Part shown: positions 8,324 through 16,942 of the stretch, piece after piece
Numbering within the stretch: position 1 is the stretch's first letter
How the letters are laid out: each line of letters begins with the position of its first letter
Assembly: GCA_964552655.1 (NCBI GenBank)
Contig: CAZKHG010000001.1
Location: forward strand, 1-64,000
DNA length: 64,000 nucleotides
Source: CAZKHG01 sp964552655
Lineage (GTDB): Bacteria; Bacteroidota; Bacteroidia; Bacteroidales; Tenuifilaceae
Direction: 5' to 3'
Translations under genes and position numbers: made by a program
Notes under the pieces: generated by a model
The model's input: the letters and a program-made list of their open reading frames with translations, nothing else
What the model was told of the DNA's origin: nothing
The model's database searches: none

Positions 8324-9997
8324 ATGGCCGACGAGAAAATAATCTTTTCCATGGTGGGAGTCAGCAAAACCTTCCCACCACATAAAAGAGTTCTGAATAA
8401 CATTTACCTCTCATTCTTCTATGGAGCAAAAATCGGGATAATTGGGCTAAATGGTTCCGGAAAATCTACACTTTTGAGGATAATTGCGGGTATAGAGAAA
8501 TCATTTGATGGAGAGGTTGTTTTCTCGCCCGGCTATTCAGTGGGATATGTAGAACAGGAGCCTTATCTGGATGATACAAAAACAGTAAAGGAGATTGTTC
8601 AGGAAGGCACTAAGGAAGTGGTTGACCTGCTAAAAGAATACGAGGAGCTGAATGCCAGATTTGCCGAACCAATGAGCGATGAGGAGATGAACAAGCTAAT
8701 CGAAAGGCAGGGAATTTTGACAGAAAAGATTGACCATGCCGATGGCTGGAACCTCGATTCTAAGCTTGAACGTGCTATGGATGCCTTGAGGTGCCCAGAT
8801 CCGGATATCCCTGTAAAAATCTTATCCGAGGGAGAACGCCGCAGGGTTGCTCTTTGCCGTTTGCTGCTCCAAGAGCCGGATGTTCTCCTGCTTGATGAGC
8901 CAACCAACCATCTTGATGCAGAATCGGTGCAATGGCTCGAAATGCATTTACGACAGTATAAAGGAACCGTTATTGCAATCACTCACGACCGCTATTTTCT
9001 TGATAATGTAGCTGGTTGGATTCTTGAGCTGGACAGAGGTGAAGGAATTCCCTGGAAAGGGAATTACTCATCCTGGTTAGAGCAGAAATCTACACGTCTT
9101 GCCCAGGAGGAAAAGCAGGAAAGCAAACGGAGGAAAACCCTTGAACGCGAGCTGGAATGGGTTAGAATGGCCCCAAAAGCCCGACAGGCTAAATCCAAAG
9201 CCCGACTTGCTGCTTACGATAAACTTTTAAACGAAGATGTTAGACAGAAAGAGGAGAAACTCGAACTCTTTATCCCTAATGGCCCTCGCTTAGGCAATGT
9301 TGTTATTGATGCTAACGGAGTGGCAAAAGCATTTGGCGATAAACTGCTTTTTGATAACCTATCATTCACCCTCCCACCTAATGCTATCGTTGGAATCATT
9401 GGCCCAAACGGGGCCGGAAAAACAACACTTTTCAGGCTAATAATGGGCATTGAAAAGCCGGATAAAGGGGATTTTAAAATTGGGGATACTGTTAAAATCA
9501 GCTATGTTGACCAGCAGCACAAAGCAATTGATCCGGAAAAAACAGTGTTTGAAGTCATTTCGGGCGGACTGGAAAGTATTATGCTGGGAGGTAAACAAAT
9601 AAATTCCCGTGCGTATGTTGCCCGGTTCAACTTTACCGGAGCCGATCAGGAAAAAAAGTGCCAGGCACTTTCGGGCGGGGAACGCAACAGGTTGCACCTG
9701 GCACTTGCGCTTAAAGAGGAAGGCAACGTTTTACTCCTTGATGAGCCGACCAATGACATTGATGTTAATACTTTACGTGCTCTTGAAGAAGGCATAGAAG
9801 ATTTTGCAGGGTGTGCCGTTATAATCTCCCATGATCGTTGGTTCCTCGATAGAGTTGCAACTCATATCCTGGCCTTTGAGGGGAATTCACAGGTTACGTT
9901 TTTCGAAGGTTCTTTCACTGACTATGAGGAGAATCGCAAAAAAAGGACCGGTGATATTGAACCCCACCGGATAAAGTATAGAAAACTGATGGCCTAA
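8324..9997 (+). CDS. ettA: Energy-dependent translational throttle protein EttA (ABC-F)
   Basis: 557 residues with two ABC ATPase domains and no membrane segments, the ABC-F architecture. Walker A motifs are GLNGSGKST (41-49) and GPNGAGKTT (360-368); the signature motifs are LSEGERRRV and LSGGERNRL, each followed by a DEPTNHLD/DEPTNDID Walker B. The basic helical linker (EWVRMAPKARQAKSKARLAAY) and overall length match EttA. EttA binds the ribosomal E site and gates entry into elongation according to ADP/ATP ratio. Confidence 0.94.
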   Translation: MADEKIIFSMVGVSKTFPPHKRVLNNIYLSFFYGAKIGIIGLNGSGKSTLLRIIAGIEKSFDGEVVFSPGYSVGYVEQEPYLDDTKTVKEIVQEGTKEVVDLLKEYEELNARFAEPMSDEEMNKLIERQGILTEKIDHADGWNLDSKLERAMDALRCPDPDIPVKILSEGERRRVALCRLLLQEPDVLLLDEPTNHLDAESVQWLEMHLRQYKGTVIAITHDRYFLDNVAGWILELDRGEGIPWKGNYSSWLEQKSTRLAQEEKQESKRRKTLERELEWVRMAPKARQAKSKARLAAYDKLLNEDVRQKEEKLELFIPNGPRLGNVVIDANGVAKAFGDKLLFDNLSFTLPPNAIVGIIGPNGAGKTTLFRLIMGIEKPDKGDFKIGDTVKISYVDQQHKAIDPEKTVFEVISGGLESIMLGGKQINSRAYVARFNFTGADQEKKCQALSGGERNRLHLALALKEEGNVLLLDEPTNDIDVNTLRALEEGIEDFAGCAVIISHDRWFLDRVATHILAFEGNSQVTFFEGSFTDYEENRKKRTGDIEPHRIKYRKLMA

Positions 9998-10133
9998 TTA
10001 TAGATTTTATAAAACATTGTAAGTTATGGGTCCGGGAATGTGCCCAATTTCTCATTCCTTATTATTACGATGATTGATTATTATTTTGATCTGGTTTTAA
10101 TACGCTATTTAACAAAATACTAAATTTTTCTAG

Positions 10134-10490
10134 ATGAAGGATATAAATTATATCAATGGGGAAGAGCAAAACTTCTCGATGCTATGTCACCTTAGCGCTT
10201 TGGCTGGCTACATCATTCCCTTTGGGAATATTATTGGCCCCCTGGTAGTCTGGTTGGTGAAAAAAGATCAATATACCGAAGTTGACCGTCAAGGCAAAGA
10301 ATCGCTAAACTTTCAGATTTCAATGATGATTTACGTAATAATATCCGCTTTTTTAGTTCTCCTGATTATCGGAATATTCCTGCTTATTGCATTAGGCTTA
10401 CTTAACCTGATTCTGGTTATTGTGGCTTCTGTGAAATCGAACAGCGGAGAGAGGTTTAAATATCCCCTAACCATTGAATTTATAAAATAG
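10134..10490 (+). CDS. DUF4870 (Tic20-like) small membrane protein
   Basis: 118 residues. It has the DUF4870 pattern: an N-terminal cytoplasmic stretch, LCHLSALAGYIIPFGNIIGPLVVWLVKKD (here in two hydrophobic parts), the conserved DRQGKESLNFQ loop, then two closely spaced membrane helices. Roughly three transmembrane segments. Function is not established; the family is distantly related to Tic20. It is separated from ettA by 136 bp and is likely its own transcript. Confidence 0.85.
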   Translation: MKDINYINGEEQNFSMLCHLSALAGYIIPFGNIIGPLVVWLVKKDQYTEVDRQGKESLNFQISMMIYVIISAFLVLLIIGIFLLIALGLLNLILVIVASVKSNSGERFKYPLTIEFIK

Positions 10491-10530
10491 TTTTTACTGA
10501 TTTTATTCCAAAAACCGAAAAGAAACCCTC

Positions 10531-11010
10531 CTATTTTACCCTTTTTGAGTAGATAACCTTACTATCATTATCAAGATAGAAGTCTTTTATTTCTGCCTCT
10601 TTAAAGTAGTTAAGGTTTTCATAGAATTTTCGGGTTGGCAGGTACTTATCGGTTGAAGAAGTTTCAAGGTAGGCAATAGCACCGCCCAGCTCAACTATCC
10701 GGTTTTCGGTAAGTCTCATCAACTCCTTACCATACCCTTTGCCCCTGTAATTGTTGTGAACAACAATCCAATATATGTCGTAGCGGCCTTTTGTGCAGGC
10801 AATTTCACCAAAGCAAGTAAACCCAATTGTTCGGTTATTATCATCTTCCAGAAAGAGGAAACGATAACCTTCAATCTCCCCTTTTTCAAGGGTGTCCTCT
10901 ACAAGGCTGGCTGCAACATCCACTTCGTGATCGTAGAAAAAGCCCGTGGACTCGGCAATTTCCCTCACCTTTTGTACATCATCTGGGAATACCTGGGTTC
11001 TAACTTTCAT
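10531..11010 (-). CDS. GNAT family N-acetyltransferase
   Basis: 159 residues. The acetyl-CoA-binding motif A is visible as VVHNNYRGKGYGKELMRLTEN (RGKGYG being the pyrophosphate loop), preceded by the YDIYWIVV beta strand and followed by YLETSSTDKYLPTRKFYENLNY, the usual motif B region with a Tyr near the acetyl group. The substrate cannot be assigned; homologues are loosely annotated as acting on small amines or N-termini. Single gene, convergent with the DUF4870 gene. Confidence 0.88.
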   Translation of the reverse strand: MKVRTQVFPDDVQKVREIAESTGFFYDHEVDVAASLVEDTLEKGEIEGYRFLFLEDDNNRTIGFTCFGEIACTKGRYDIYWIVVHNNYRGKGYGKELMRLTENRIVELGGAIAYLETSSTDKYLPTRKFYENLNYFKEAEIKDFYLDNDSKVIYSKRVK

Positions 11011-11090
11011 AATTTTTTATTTTGAATTTATATTACAAAATTGACGAAAAATAACTTTAATCTTAATAAAACATTTCAAAAAAATTGGTC

Positions 11091-12110
11091 TCATTCAAAT
11101 TTCACCTTTTTCCTTGCCATACTCTGGGCAATTATGCTGGCAGCTATTAGCTGCAATGCGTGGTAAATCATTAAGGGTAAAAGTATTACCCCGGTAGCAG
11201 CAACATTGGGGAACAGAACCTTGGACATTACCGTGCCATGAACCAGCGATTTCTTCGATCCGCAGAAAACAGCAGTGATATTATCCTCACGGCTAAATTT
11301 TAGAATCCGGCTTATTAAGGTTATTAAACCATAAAAGAAAAAGAACAAACCGACCATGCAAGCACCTAATATCAATATATCTAGAGCCCTGTGTCCTTTA
11401 AACATCTGGTTTGCGAATGATTCTGAAAAGGCAGTGTAGATTATCAACAGGATTACACTTTGGTCGAAATACCTTAATTTCCTGCGGTGCTTTTCAGCAA
11501 ATCCACCAAACCTGGGGTGAAAAAATATTCCCAACATAACAGGCAACAAAACCTGAAGTATCAGCTTTACGATCACCTCGGTTAAATCGAAGTTGGTTGA
11601 ACTGGTGGAGAGCACTATGCCCATCCAAACCGGTGTGATGAAGATCCCGATTAAGCTGGAAATGCTGGCATTAAAAATTGCTGCAGCAATATTGCCTCCG
11701 GCAATGGAAACCATCACCACCGAGGAAGAAACCGTTGAAGGCAATGCTGCAAGGTAAAAAACGCCTAACCAGAACAGCTCATTCCCATTCTGACCGAATA
11801 TCCTTTTTACCAATAAAATAATAACCGGGAACAGAATAAAAGTTGATATTTGAACCACAAGATGTAACCGCCAGTTGCTCAGCCCCTCCTTTAATTTCTC
11901 CGGACTTAAGCGCAGGCCGTAGAAAAAAAAGATAAGTGAAATTCCATAACCGGCTATATTTTTAAGAGATAGTAAACCTTTCTGTACACCTGGGTCAGGC
12001 CAAAGGTATGCCAAAAAAATCATCCCGATTAAAGCCAGAATAAACCAATCCAATCCGACTTTTTTTGAAAGAATGTAGCTCTCGTTAAGCAGATTTTTAA
12101 TTTTTTGCAT
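11091..12110 (-). CDS. Bile acid:sodium symporter family transporter (YfeH/SLC10A7-like)
   Basis: 339 residues with about nine to ten hydrophobic segments. The protein follows the SBF-like/YfeH subgroup: GLRLSPEKLKEG after TM2, the LPSTVSSSVVMVSIAGGN segment resembling the sodium-binding crossover, and FCGSKKSLVHGTVMSKVLF near the C-terminus. Members are inner-membrane carriers of organic anions; the E. coli YfeH substrate is uncertain. It is 11 nt downstream of the EEP hydrolase gene and likely in one transcript with it. Confidence 0.88.
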   Translation of the reverse strand: MQKIKNLLNESYILSKKVGLDWFILALIGMIFLAYLWPDPGVQKGLLSLKNIAGYGISLIFFFYGLRLSPEKLKEGLSNWRLHLVVQISTFILFPVIILLVKRIFGQNGNELFWLGVFYLAALPSTVSSSVVMVSIAGGNIAAAIFNASISSLIGIFITPVWMGIVLSTSSTNFDLTEVIVKLILQVLLPVMLGIFFHPRFGGFAEKHRRKLRYFDQSVILLIIYTAFSESFANQMFKGHRALDILILGACMVGLFFFFYGLITLISRILKFSREDNITAVFCGSKKSLVHGTVMSKVLFPNVAATGVILLPLMIYHALQLIAASIIAQSMARKKVKFE

Positions 12111-12121
12111 CCAAAAAATAA

Positions 12122-12964
12122 TTAAAGCAGAACCAGCCTGATAAAAACCGGGAAATGATCGGACGGATACCTGTTCTCAGACGACTTGTCTATTACAATA
12201 TAATCTAAAACATCTGTAAATTTTTTTTCTACAAAAATATAGTCTATGCGCTCAGTTGCCGGTTCACCAGGCTTAAAATCATTGAATGTAGCATCCGGTC
12301 CTATTGGCGCAGTTCGTGTAATCTCCTTAGCGTCTGAAAATTCGTTTTTTAGTATTTTAACTGGTTCGGTGTTTTCAGTTGAGTTCAGATCGCCCATAAG
12401 TATTACAGGATAATTGTCATTTATTCTAAGTTCGGCTATCCTTTTAACTATCAGCTTAGCTGAATTCTCACGAGCCGTAACCCCGATATGATCAAAATGG
12501 GTGTTAAACACCCAAAACTTCTTTTCAGTTATACTATCCTGAAATAACGCATACGTGCAAATCCGTTCCAGCGCAGCATCCCATCCCTTTGAGGGTCTGT
12601 CAGGTTTATCAGACAACCAGAAAGTTGAACTTTTAAGCAGCTTAAACCTATCTTTCCGGTAAAAAATGGCTGAAAATTCCCCTTTGCTTTTGCCATCATC
12701 ACGGCCAACCCCTAGGTAATCAAATTTTGGAAGTTCCTCTTTTAAATATTTTAATTGGTTACTTAACCCCTCCTGAATGCCAAAAATATCTGGTTTATAT
12801 ATATTTAGCAAACTAATCATATAAGATTTACGATTATCCCAAATATTTAAACCATCCTTAGGGTTATCAAACCTTATGTTATAGGTAAGCACATTTATGG
12901 AAGGTGGAGGAGCGGTAAAAGGAAGCCCAAAATTGAGCAAAACAAAAATGATATAGCTAATCAT
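12122..12964 (-). CDS. Secreted endonuclease/exonuclease/phosphatase (EEP) family protein
   Basis: 280 residues with an N-terminal hydrophobic signal (about residues 1-17). EEP-fold landmarks are all present: LTYNIRFDN at the start of the fold, the metal-binding Glu in IFGIQEGL, FNTHFDHIG, the GDLNS motif, and the terminal SDHFPVF with catalytic Asp-His. This subgroup is common in Bacteroidetes and hydrolyses phosphodiesters; nuclease versus phosphatase or sphingomyelinase-like activity cannot be told apart by eye. Co-directional with the SBF transporter just downstream. Confidence 0.9.
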   Translation of the reverse strand: MISYIIFVLLNFGLPFTAPPPSINVLTYNIRFDNPKDGLNIWDNRKSYMISLLNIYKPDIFGIQEGLSNQLKYLKEELPKFDYLGVGRDDGKSKGEFSAIFYRKDRFKLLKSSTFWLSDKPDRPSKGWDAALERICTYALFQDSITEKKFWVFNTHFDHIGVTARENSAKLIVKRIAELRINDNYPVILMGDLNSTENTEPVKILKNEFSDAKEITRTAPIGPDATFNDFKPGEPATERIDYIFVEKKFTDVLDYIVIDKSSENRYPSDHFPVFIRLVLL

Positions 12965-12988
12965 AAGGTATATTTTAATCCATTAAAG

Positions 12989-13261
12989 TTAATTAAGGTT
13001 TTTGTAATAACTTCTAATCCTCTTCCTTGTGGTTGTATAGCGGAATATACCGAACGCCAAAACAATGGGTGATATAGAAATAAGGAGAATACCCAGGATG
13101 TTAATCTGATGAAGAAATTCCAGTCTCATAATAGCAAAACCAGAGCTGATCAGTATAATGAATGTTCTAAAGTACGCCAAAAATGTTCTCTCGTTCGCCA
13201 GGTTGGTTCTCTCAATGGCAAGTAGATCAGCTCGGGAAATATTTAGATCATTTGTTATCAT
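12989..13261 (-). CDS. DUF202 (YidH-like) inner-membrane protein
   Basis: 90 residues. The family hallmark is the conserved helix LAIERTNLANERTFLAYFRT running into the first membrane segment, followed by a second membrane segment and a basic C-terminus (TTRKRIRSYYK). DUF202 proteins are small inner-membrane proteins of unknown role. It lies 19 nt downstream of the four-helix membrane protein at 13281 and 24 nt upstream of the EEP gene, so the four minus-strand genes 13727 to 11091 probably form one operon. Confidence 0.85.
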   Translation of the reverse strand: MITNDLNISRADLLAIERTNLANERTFLAYFRTFIILISSGFAIMRLEFLHQINILGILLISISPIVLAFGIFRYTTTRKRIRSYYKNLN

Positions 13262-13280
13262 AATTAAAAATATTTATGAA

Positions 13281-13727
13281 CTATTTTGATAGAATCTGAC
13301 TAAGAAGAACCCTGAAATAACGGATGCTTGAAAAAATGAGCGCCAACCCGATTGCAATATAAAGGATTGACAAATATTGTTTAGGTATTGCTGTATGCCT
13401 TAAGGTGATCCCCATTGAAACCATTATAAGAACTATCAAGTAGCTCTTCCATGACATAAACGAGAAAACACAGGGTTTACCCTCCATCCGCGAAATTCTC
13501 CCCAGGTTTTTATCCACAACTTTTAAAAAACCGAAATGATGAATAACAAATGCACCAGTAACTCCTACTAACAAAAAAATAAGCGTGTATTTTCCCTCAT
13601 AGCCCATCAGCCAATGGTATGCGAAGGAGTTTAGCATAATGCCCACGGCAACCCACATTCCTCCGGATAGTATTAAAAGGAATTGCTTGTTAACTGCAGG
13701 TTTCAAATTTCTAAGTATAGAATTCAT
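13281..13727 (-). CDS. Four-helix membrane protein of unknown function
   Basis: 148 residues with four predicted membrane segments (about 17-35, 48-66, 92-110, 117-135), separated by a short basic loop NLGRISRMEGKPCVFSFMSWKSY. I recognise similar small membrane proteins in other Bacteroidota but no characterised member. First gene of the 13727-to-11091 minus-strand run, next to DUF202. Starts at the ATG at 13727, just outside the 262-bp region upstream of the lyase. Confidence 0.7.
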   Translation of the reverse strand: MNSILRNLKPAVNKQFLLILSGGMWVAVGIMLNSFAYHWLMGYEGKYTLIFLLVGVTGAFVIHHFGFLKVVDKNLGRISRMEGKPCVFSFMSWKSYLIVLIMVSMGITLRHTAIPKQYLSILYIAIGLALIFSSIRYFRVLLSQILSK

Positions 13728-13916
13728 CCTGATTTGAAAAACAGCTGTAAATATATATGAATATTGGGCATTTAAAGCTTTATTTTTATATATTTACAAC
13801 AGTAAAAATTCGATATGATTCCCTGGCAGCTAAAATTTAAGATCAAAATCAACCGAACCTGCCTTTTTATTTAATTTCTTATTCGAGATTTCTAATATTT
13901 TAGTTTATCCCTATAG

Positions 13917-13938
13917 AATTGATCAATACTGATCAATT
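13917..13938. promoter_or_regulatory. Perfect 9-bp inverted repeat, operator-like, upstream of the MIO lyase
   Basis: AATTGATCA, spacer ATAC, TGATCAATT: arms of 9 bp with a 4-bp spacer, ending 51 nt before the lyase ATG at 13990. It is AT-rich with no following T-run, so it looks more like a dimer-binding operator than a terminator. The core is a repeated TGATCAA half-site. Confidence 0.5.
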
Positions 13939-13989
13939 AAAACCTTGGGTAAATGTCAATTAATCATCAATTTAAAAAATTCAAACAGT

Positions 13990-15528
13990 ATGACACTAAT
14001 AATAAATGGATCAAACTTAAAGGTTGAGGATGTTGTAAATGTCGCCCGGTATAATGAAAAAGTTGAATTACACCCCGAATCAGTTGAAAAAATAAAAAAA
14101 TGCCGTGCAATGCTCGATAAAAAGATAGCTGCGCATGAGATAATGTACGGCATCAACACAGGAATTGGCGAGTTTTCTGAGATTGTGCTTAACGATAACC
14201 AGATTCAGGATTTCCAGAAATACCTGGTTTACAACCATGCTGCAGGCATTGGTAATCCCCTCCCAATCGAGTATGTACGCGCGGCTATCCTTGGTAGAAT
14301 AAATGTTCATGCACATGGCAATTCTGGTTGCCGAATCGAAATTACCCAAACCTTTGTGGAAATGCTTAATAAAGGAGTTACCCCTTACGTTTGCGACAAA
14401 GGATCGGTTGGTGCTTGCGGCGATCTGGCTCCAATGTCACAAATAGCGTTACTCCTGATGGGCGAAGGCCATGCATATTACAAAGGCGAACTCCTGGAAG
14501 GTAAGGAAGCCATGAAACGTGCCGGGATTCAAGTGCCGGGATTGCATGCAAGGGATGGTTTAGCAGCCATTAACGGATCAAATGTATTAACTGCGATGAG
14601 TGCAATAATGATTTATGAAACCGAGAGGTTCCTAAAACAAGCAGAAATTGCCTGTGCCATGTCGCTAGAAGCCCTTAAAGCAAATTTAAAACCCTATCAC
14701 CCAAAAATTTTAGAGGTTAGAGGATTTCCGGGTGGAATGCGAAGCGCAGCGGCAATTCGAAAAGTGACGAAAGGAGGCGATCTGGCTGAAGGCAAATTGA
14801 AAACAAAAGTTCAGGATGCTTACTCAATGCGCTCAACACCACAGGTTATCGGCGCAGCCCATGATGCGGTTAAGTATGCCAGAGAACAGGTTGAGATAGA
14901 GCTGAATGGCGTAGGAGACAACCCGCTATTCTTTGCAGATGACAACCTTGCGCTTTCGGGTGCCAATTTCCAGGGATCACCTATTTCGCTGCCTATGGAT
15001 CTGGTGGGTGCAGCAGTTACCATGGTTTGTGTGCTCTCAGAGCGTAGAATGAACCGATTGAATAACCCCGCGCTGAGTGTCGGATTGCCACCATTCTTAA
15101 CAAAAGATCCCGGAATGTTTTCGGGCTTGATGCTAAGCCAATACACTGCCGATATGCAGATTGTGGAGCAAAGAATACTTTCTATGCCGGCTTCCATTCA
15201 GTCAATACCTGCTGCAGCAGACCAGGAGGATTTTGTTTCGATGGGAATGAACACAGCCATTAAAAATTTCCAGATCCTGGATAACGCCTATGGCGTTTTG
15301 GGCATTGAGTTCATGGCCGCCGCTCAGGCACTCGATCTCCGTGAAAAGCTGGAAACACCTTATAAATACGGAACCGGAACCCAAAAAGCAAGAGATGTTA
15401 TACGTAAGCATGTAACCTTCCTTGATATAGATCGCCCACTTTATCCGGATCATAATAAGATGAAAGAGCTGGTTAAGTCAGGAGAGATTCTTGTGGAAGT
15501 TGAAAAAGAAATCGGGAGCCTGGAATAG
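13990..15528 (+). CDS. MIO-type aromatic amino acid/histidine ammonia-lyase with Ala-Cys-Gly triad
   Basis: 512 residues from the ATG at 13990 (MTLIINGSNL); a longer frame from 13945 adds 15 residues lacking family similarity. The lyase fold is clear: YGINTGIG (active-site Tyr), NHAAGIG (His at the position of HAL His83), NGSNV (Asn195 position), YSMRSTPQ (Gln and Arg), GANFQG and QEDFVSMG (Glu414 position). The MIO-forming triad is A142-C143-G144 (codon TGC at 14416-14418) instead of Ala-Ser-Gly. In Pseudomonas HAL an engineered S143C is still converted to active enzyme, so activity is plausible. Substrate (His, Tyr or Phe; lyase or mutase) is open. A strong terminator at 15553 ends its transcript. 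Confidence 0.85.
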   Translation: MTLIINGSNLKVEDVVNVARYNEKVELHPESVEKIKKCRAMLDKKIAAHEIMYGINTGIGEFSEIVLNDNQIQDFQKYLVYNHAAGIGNPLPIEYVRAAILGRINVHAHGNSGCRIEITQTFVEMLNKGVTPYVCDKGSVGACGDLAPMSQIALLLMGEGHAYYKGELLEGKEAMKRAGIQVPGLHARDGLAAINGSNVLTAMSAIMIYETERFLKQAEIACAMSLEALKANLKPYHPKILEVRGFPGGMRSAAAIRKVTKGGDLAEGKLKTKVQDAYSMRSTPQVIGAAHDAVKYAREQVEIELNGVGDNPLFFADDNLALSGANFQGSPISLPMDLVGAAVTMVCVLSERRMNRLNNPALSVGLPPFLTKDPGMFSGLMLSQYTADMQIVEQRILSMPASIQSIPAAADQEDFVSMGMNTAIKNFQILDNAYGVLGIEFMAAAQALDLREKLETPYKYGTGTQKARDVIRKHVTFLDIDRPLYPDHNKMKELVKSGEILVEVEKEIGSLE

Positions 15529-15552
15529 ATACAAGATGGAAAAAGAATATGG

Positions 15553-15588
15553 ACCCGACAGACTAATGACTCTGTCGGGTTTATTTAT
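15553..15588 (+). terminator. Intrinsic terminator after the MIO lyase
   Basis: Perfect 10-bp stem ACCCGACAGA / TCTGTCGGGT (15553-15562, 15571-15580) with an 8-nt loop, followed by TTATTTAT. It separates the lyase from the NRAMP-pxp operon. Confidence 0.85.
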
Positions 15589-15689
15589 ATATCTTGTAGC
15601 AAGGGAATAATTTTAATTCCTTTAAATTTATTTGTGAGTTCTGTTATAATTTCTACTTTTAGTTGTTACAATGTTCACTACTTTCGCTA

Positions 15690-16931
15690 ATGAGTAAAGA
15701 ACCAAATAAGAAACGGCATAACAGGAACTTCAAATTTGGTCCTGGGGTTTTGGTAACTGCTGCTTTTATTGGACCAGGCACTATCACCACGTGTTCTCTT
15801 GCAGGGGCAAAATTTGGTTACGCCTTACTCTGGGGGATGACATTCTCCATTGCAGCAACCATAATCTTACAGGAGATGTCGGCACGTCTGGGGATAATTA
15901 CACAACAAGGACTTGGTGAAGCATTACGAAAACAATTCAGCAAACCATTAGCTAAACTAATTACTGCCATTTTGGTTATTTCTTCCATTGCAATAGGAAA
16001 TGCTGCTTTCGAAACAGGCAATATACTTGGAGCATCTATTGGGCTGGCATCAATATTTACCACTGATGTTCTCCCAATTAAATACTGGGTACTGATTATA
16101 GGTATTTTTACATTTATTTTATTAATCAAAGGAAGTTACAAGCTTATCGAGAAAGTTCTGATTGCGTTGGTTATCGTAATGAGTGTAACTTTTATTGCAA
16201 CTGCAATATTCGTTTCACCTCAAATTTCAAGTATATTAAAAGGCATGTTTATTCCATCTATTCCAAAGGGATCACTTTTAGCTCTCGTAGGATTAATAGG
16301 AACAACCGTAGTCCCATACAATTTATTTTTGCACGCATCAGCGGTTAAGGAACGCTGGAGTAAACCAGGTGATTTGCCCGAAGCCCGTTTGGATATCACT
16401 ATTTCAGTAGTTCTTGGCGGTTTAATTTCTATGGCTATTGTTATCACATCGGCAGTTGCCTTTTGGGGAACAGGCAACATACTAAACAGTACTGCGGATT
16501 TAGGCGTACAGGTTGAACCTCTTTTAGGGAAATGGGCCAGATACATAATTGGCATAGGGTTGTTTTCCGCTGGTATTTCTTCCGCAATTACAGCTCCCCT
16601 GGCTGCAGCTTACGCAACCATGGGAATTTTAGGATGGGAAAAAAATATTAAATCAGCTAAATCCAGAATGGTTTGGGTATTTATTTTACTTACTGGTACC
16701 ACTTTTTCAATGATTGGCTTTAAACCAATTGAAGCCATTGTTTTTGCTCAGGTTACAAATGGAATATTATTACCGGTTGTGGCAATTTTTTTACTATGGG
16801 TTATGAATTACAAACCTATTATGGGGGTCAATACTAATGGATTGCTGTCTAATATTTTAGGAATTATAGTAGTTTTAATAACATTTGGTTTGGGGTTGTT
16901 AAGCCTTGCTAAAGTCTTTGGATTAATTTAA
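15690..16931 (+). CDS. Atypical NRAMP-family transporter linked to PxpABC (YcsG-like)
   Basis: 413 residues from the ATG at 15690; a TTG at 15663 would add nine. About eleven membrane helices in the NRAMP (SLC11) fold. The metal-binding TM1 motif DPGN is replaced by G28-P29-G30-T31, and the TM6 MPH motif reads V-P-Y (in TTVVPYNLFLHAS), so the Asp, Asn, Met and His of canonical Mn/Fe carriers are all missing while the fold landmarks remain. Bacillus subtilis has a comparable NRAMP-family gene, ycsG, beside its oxoprolinase genes. Known: genomic linkage of such carriers to pxp genes. Inferred: it carries something other than a transition metal, perhaps 5-oxoproline or a related acid. It is 11 nt upstream of pxpA. 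Confidence 0.85.
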   Translation: MSKEPNKKRHNRNFKFGPGVLVTAAFIGPGTITTCSLAGAKFGYALLWGMTFSIAATIILQEMSARLGIITQQGLGEALRKQFSKPLAKLITAILVISSIAIGNAAFETGNILGASIGLASIFTTDVLPIKYWVLIIGIFTFILLIKGSYKLIEKVLIALVIVMSVTFIATAIFVSPQISSILKGMFIPSIPKGSLLALVGLIGTTVVPYNLFLHASAVKERWSKPGDLPEARLDITISVVLGGLISMAIVITSAVAFWGTGNILNSTADLGVQVEPLLGKWARYIIGIGLFSAGISSAITAPLAAAYATMGILGWEKNIKSAKSRMVWVFILLTGTTFSMIGFKPIEAIVFAQVTNGILLPVVAIFLLWVMNYKPIMGVNTNGLLSNILGIIVVLITFGLGLLSLAKVFGLI

Positions 16932-16942
16932 CTTTTTAAACA

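Noticed and set aside
14820..15197. Long antisense frame inside the MIO lyase
   Set aside because: It has no recognisable motif and mirrors codon bias of the real gene; the same holds for frames antisense to the chemoreceptor (41405-41932), EttA (8599-8982) and DsbD (62140-62565).
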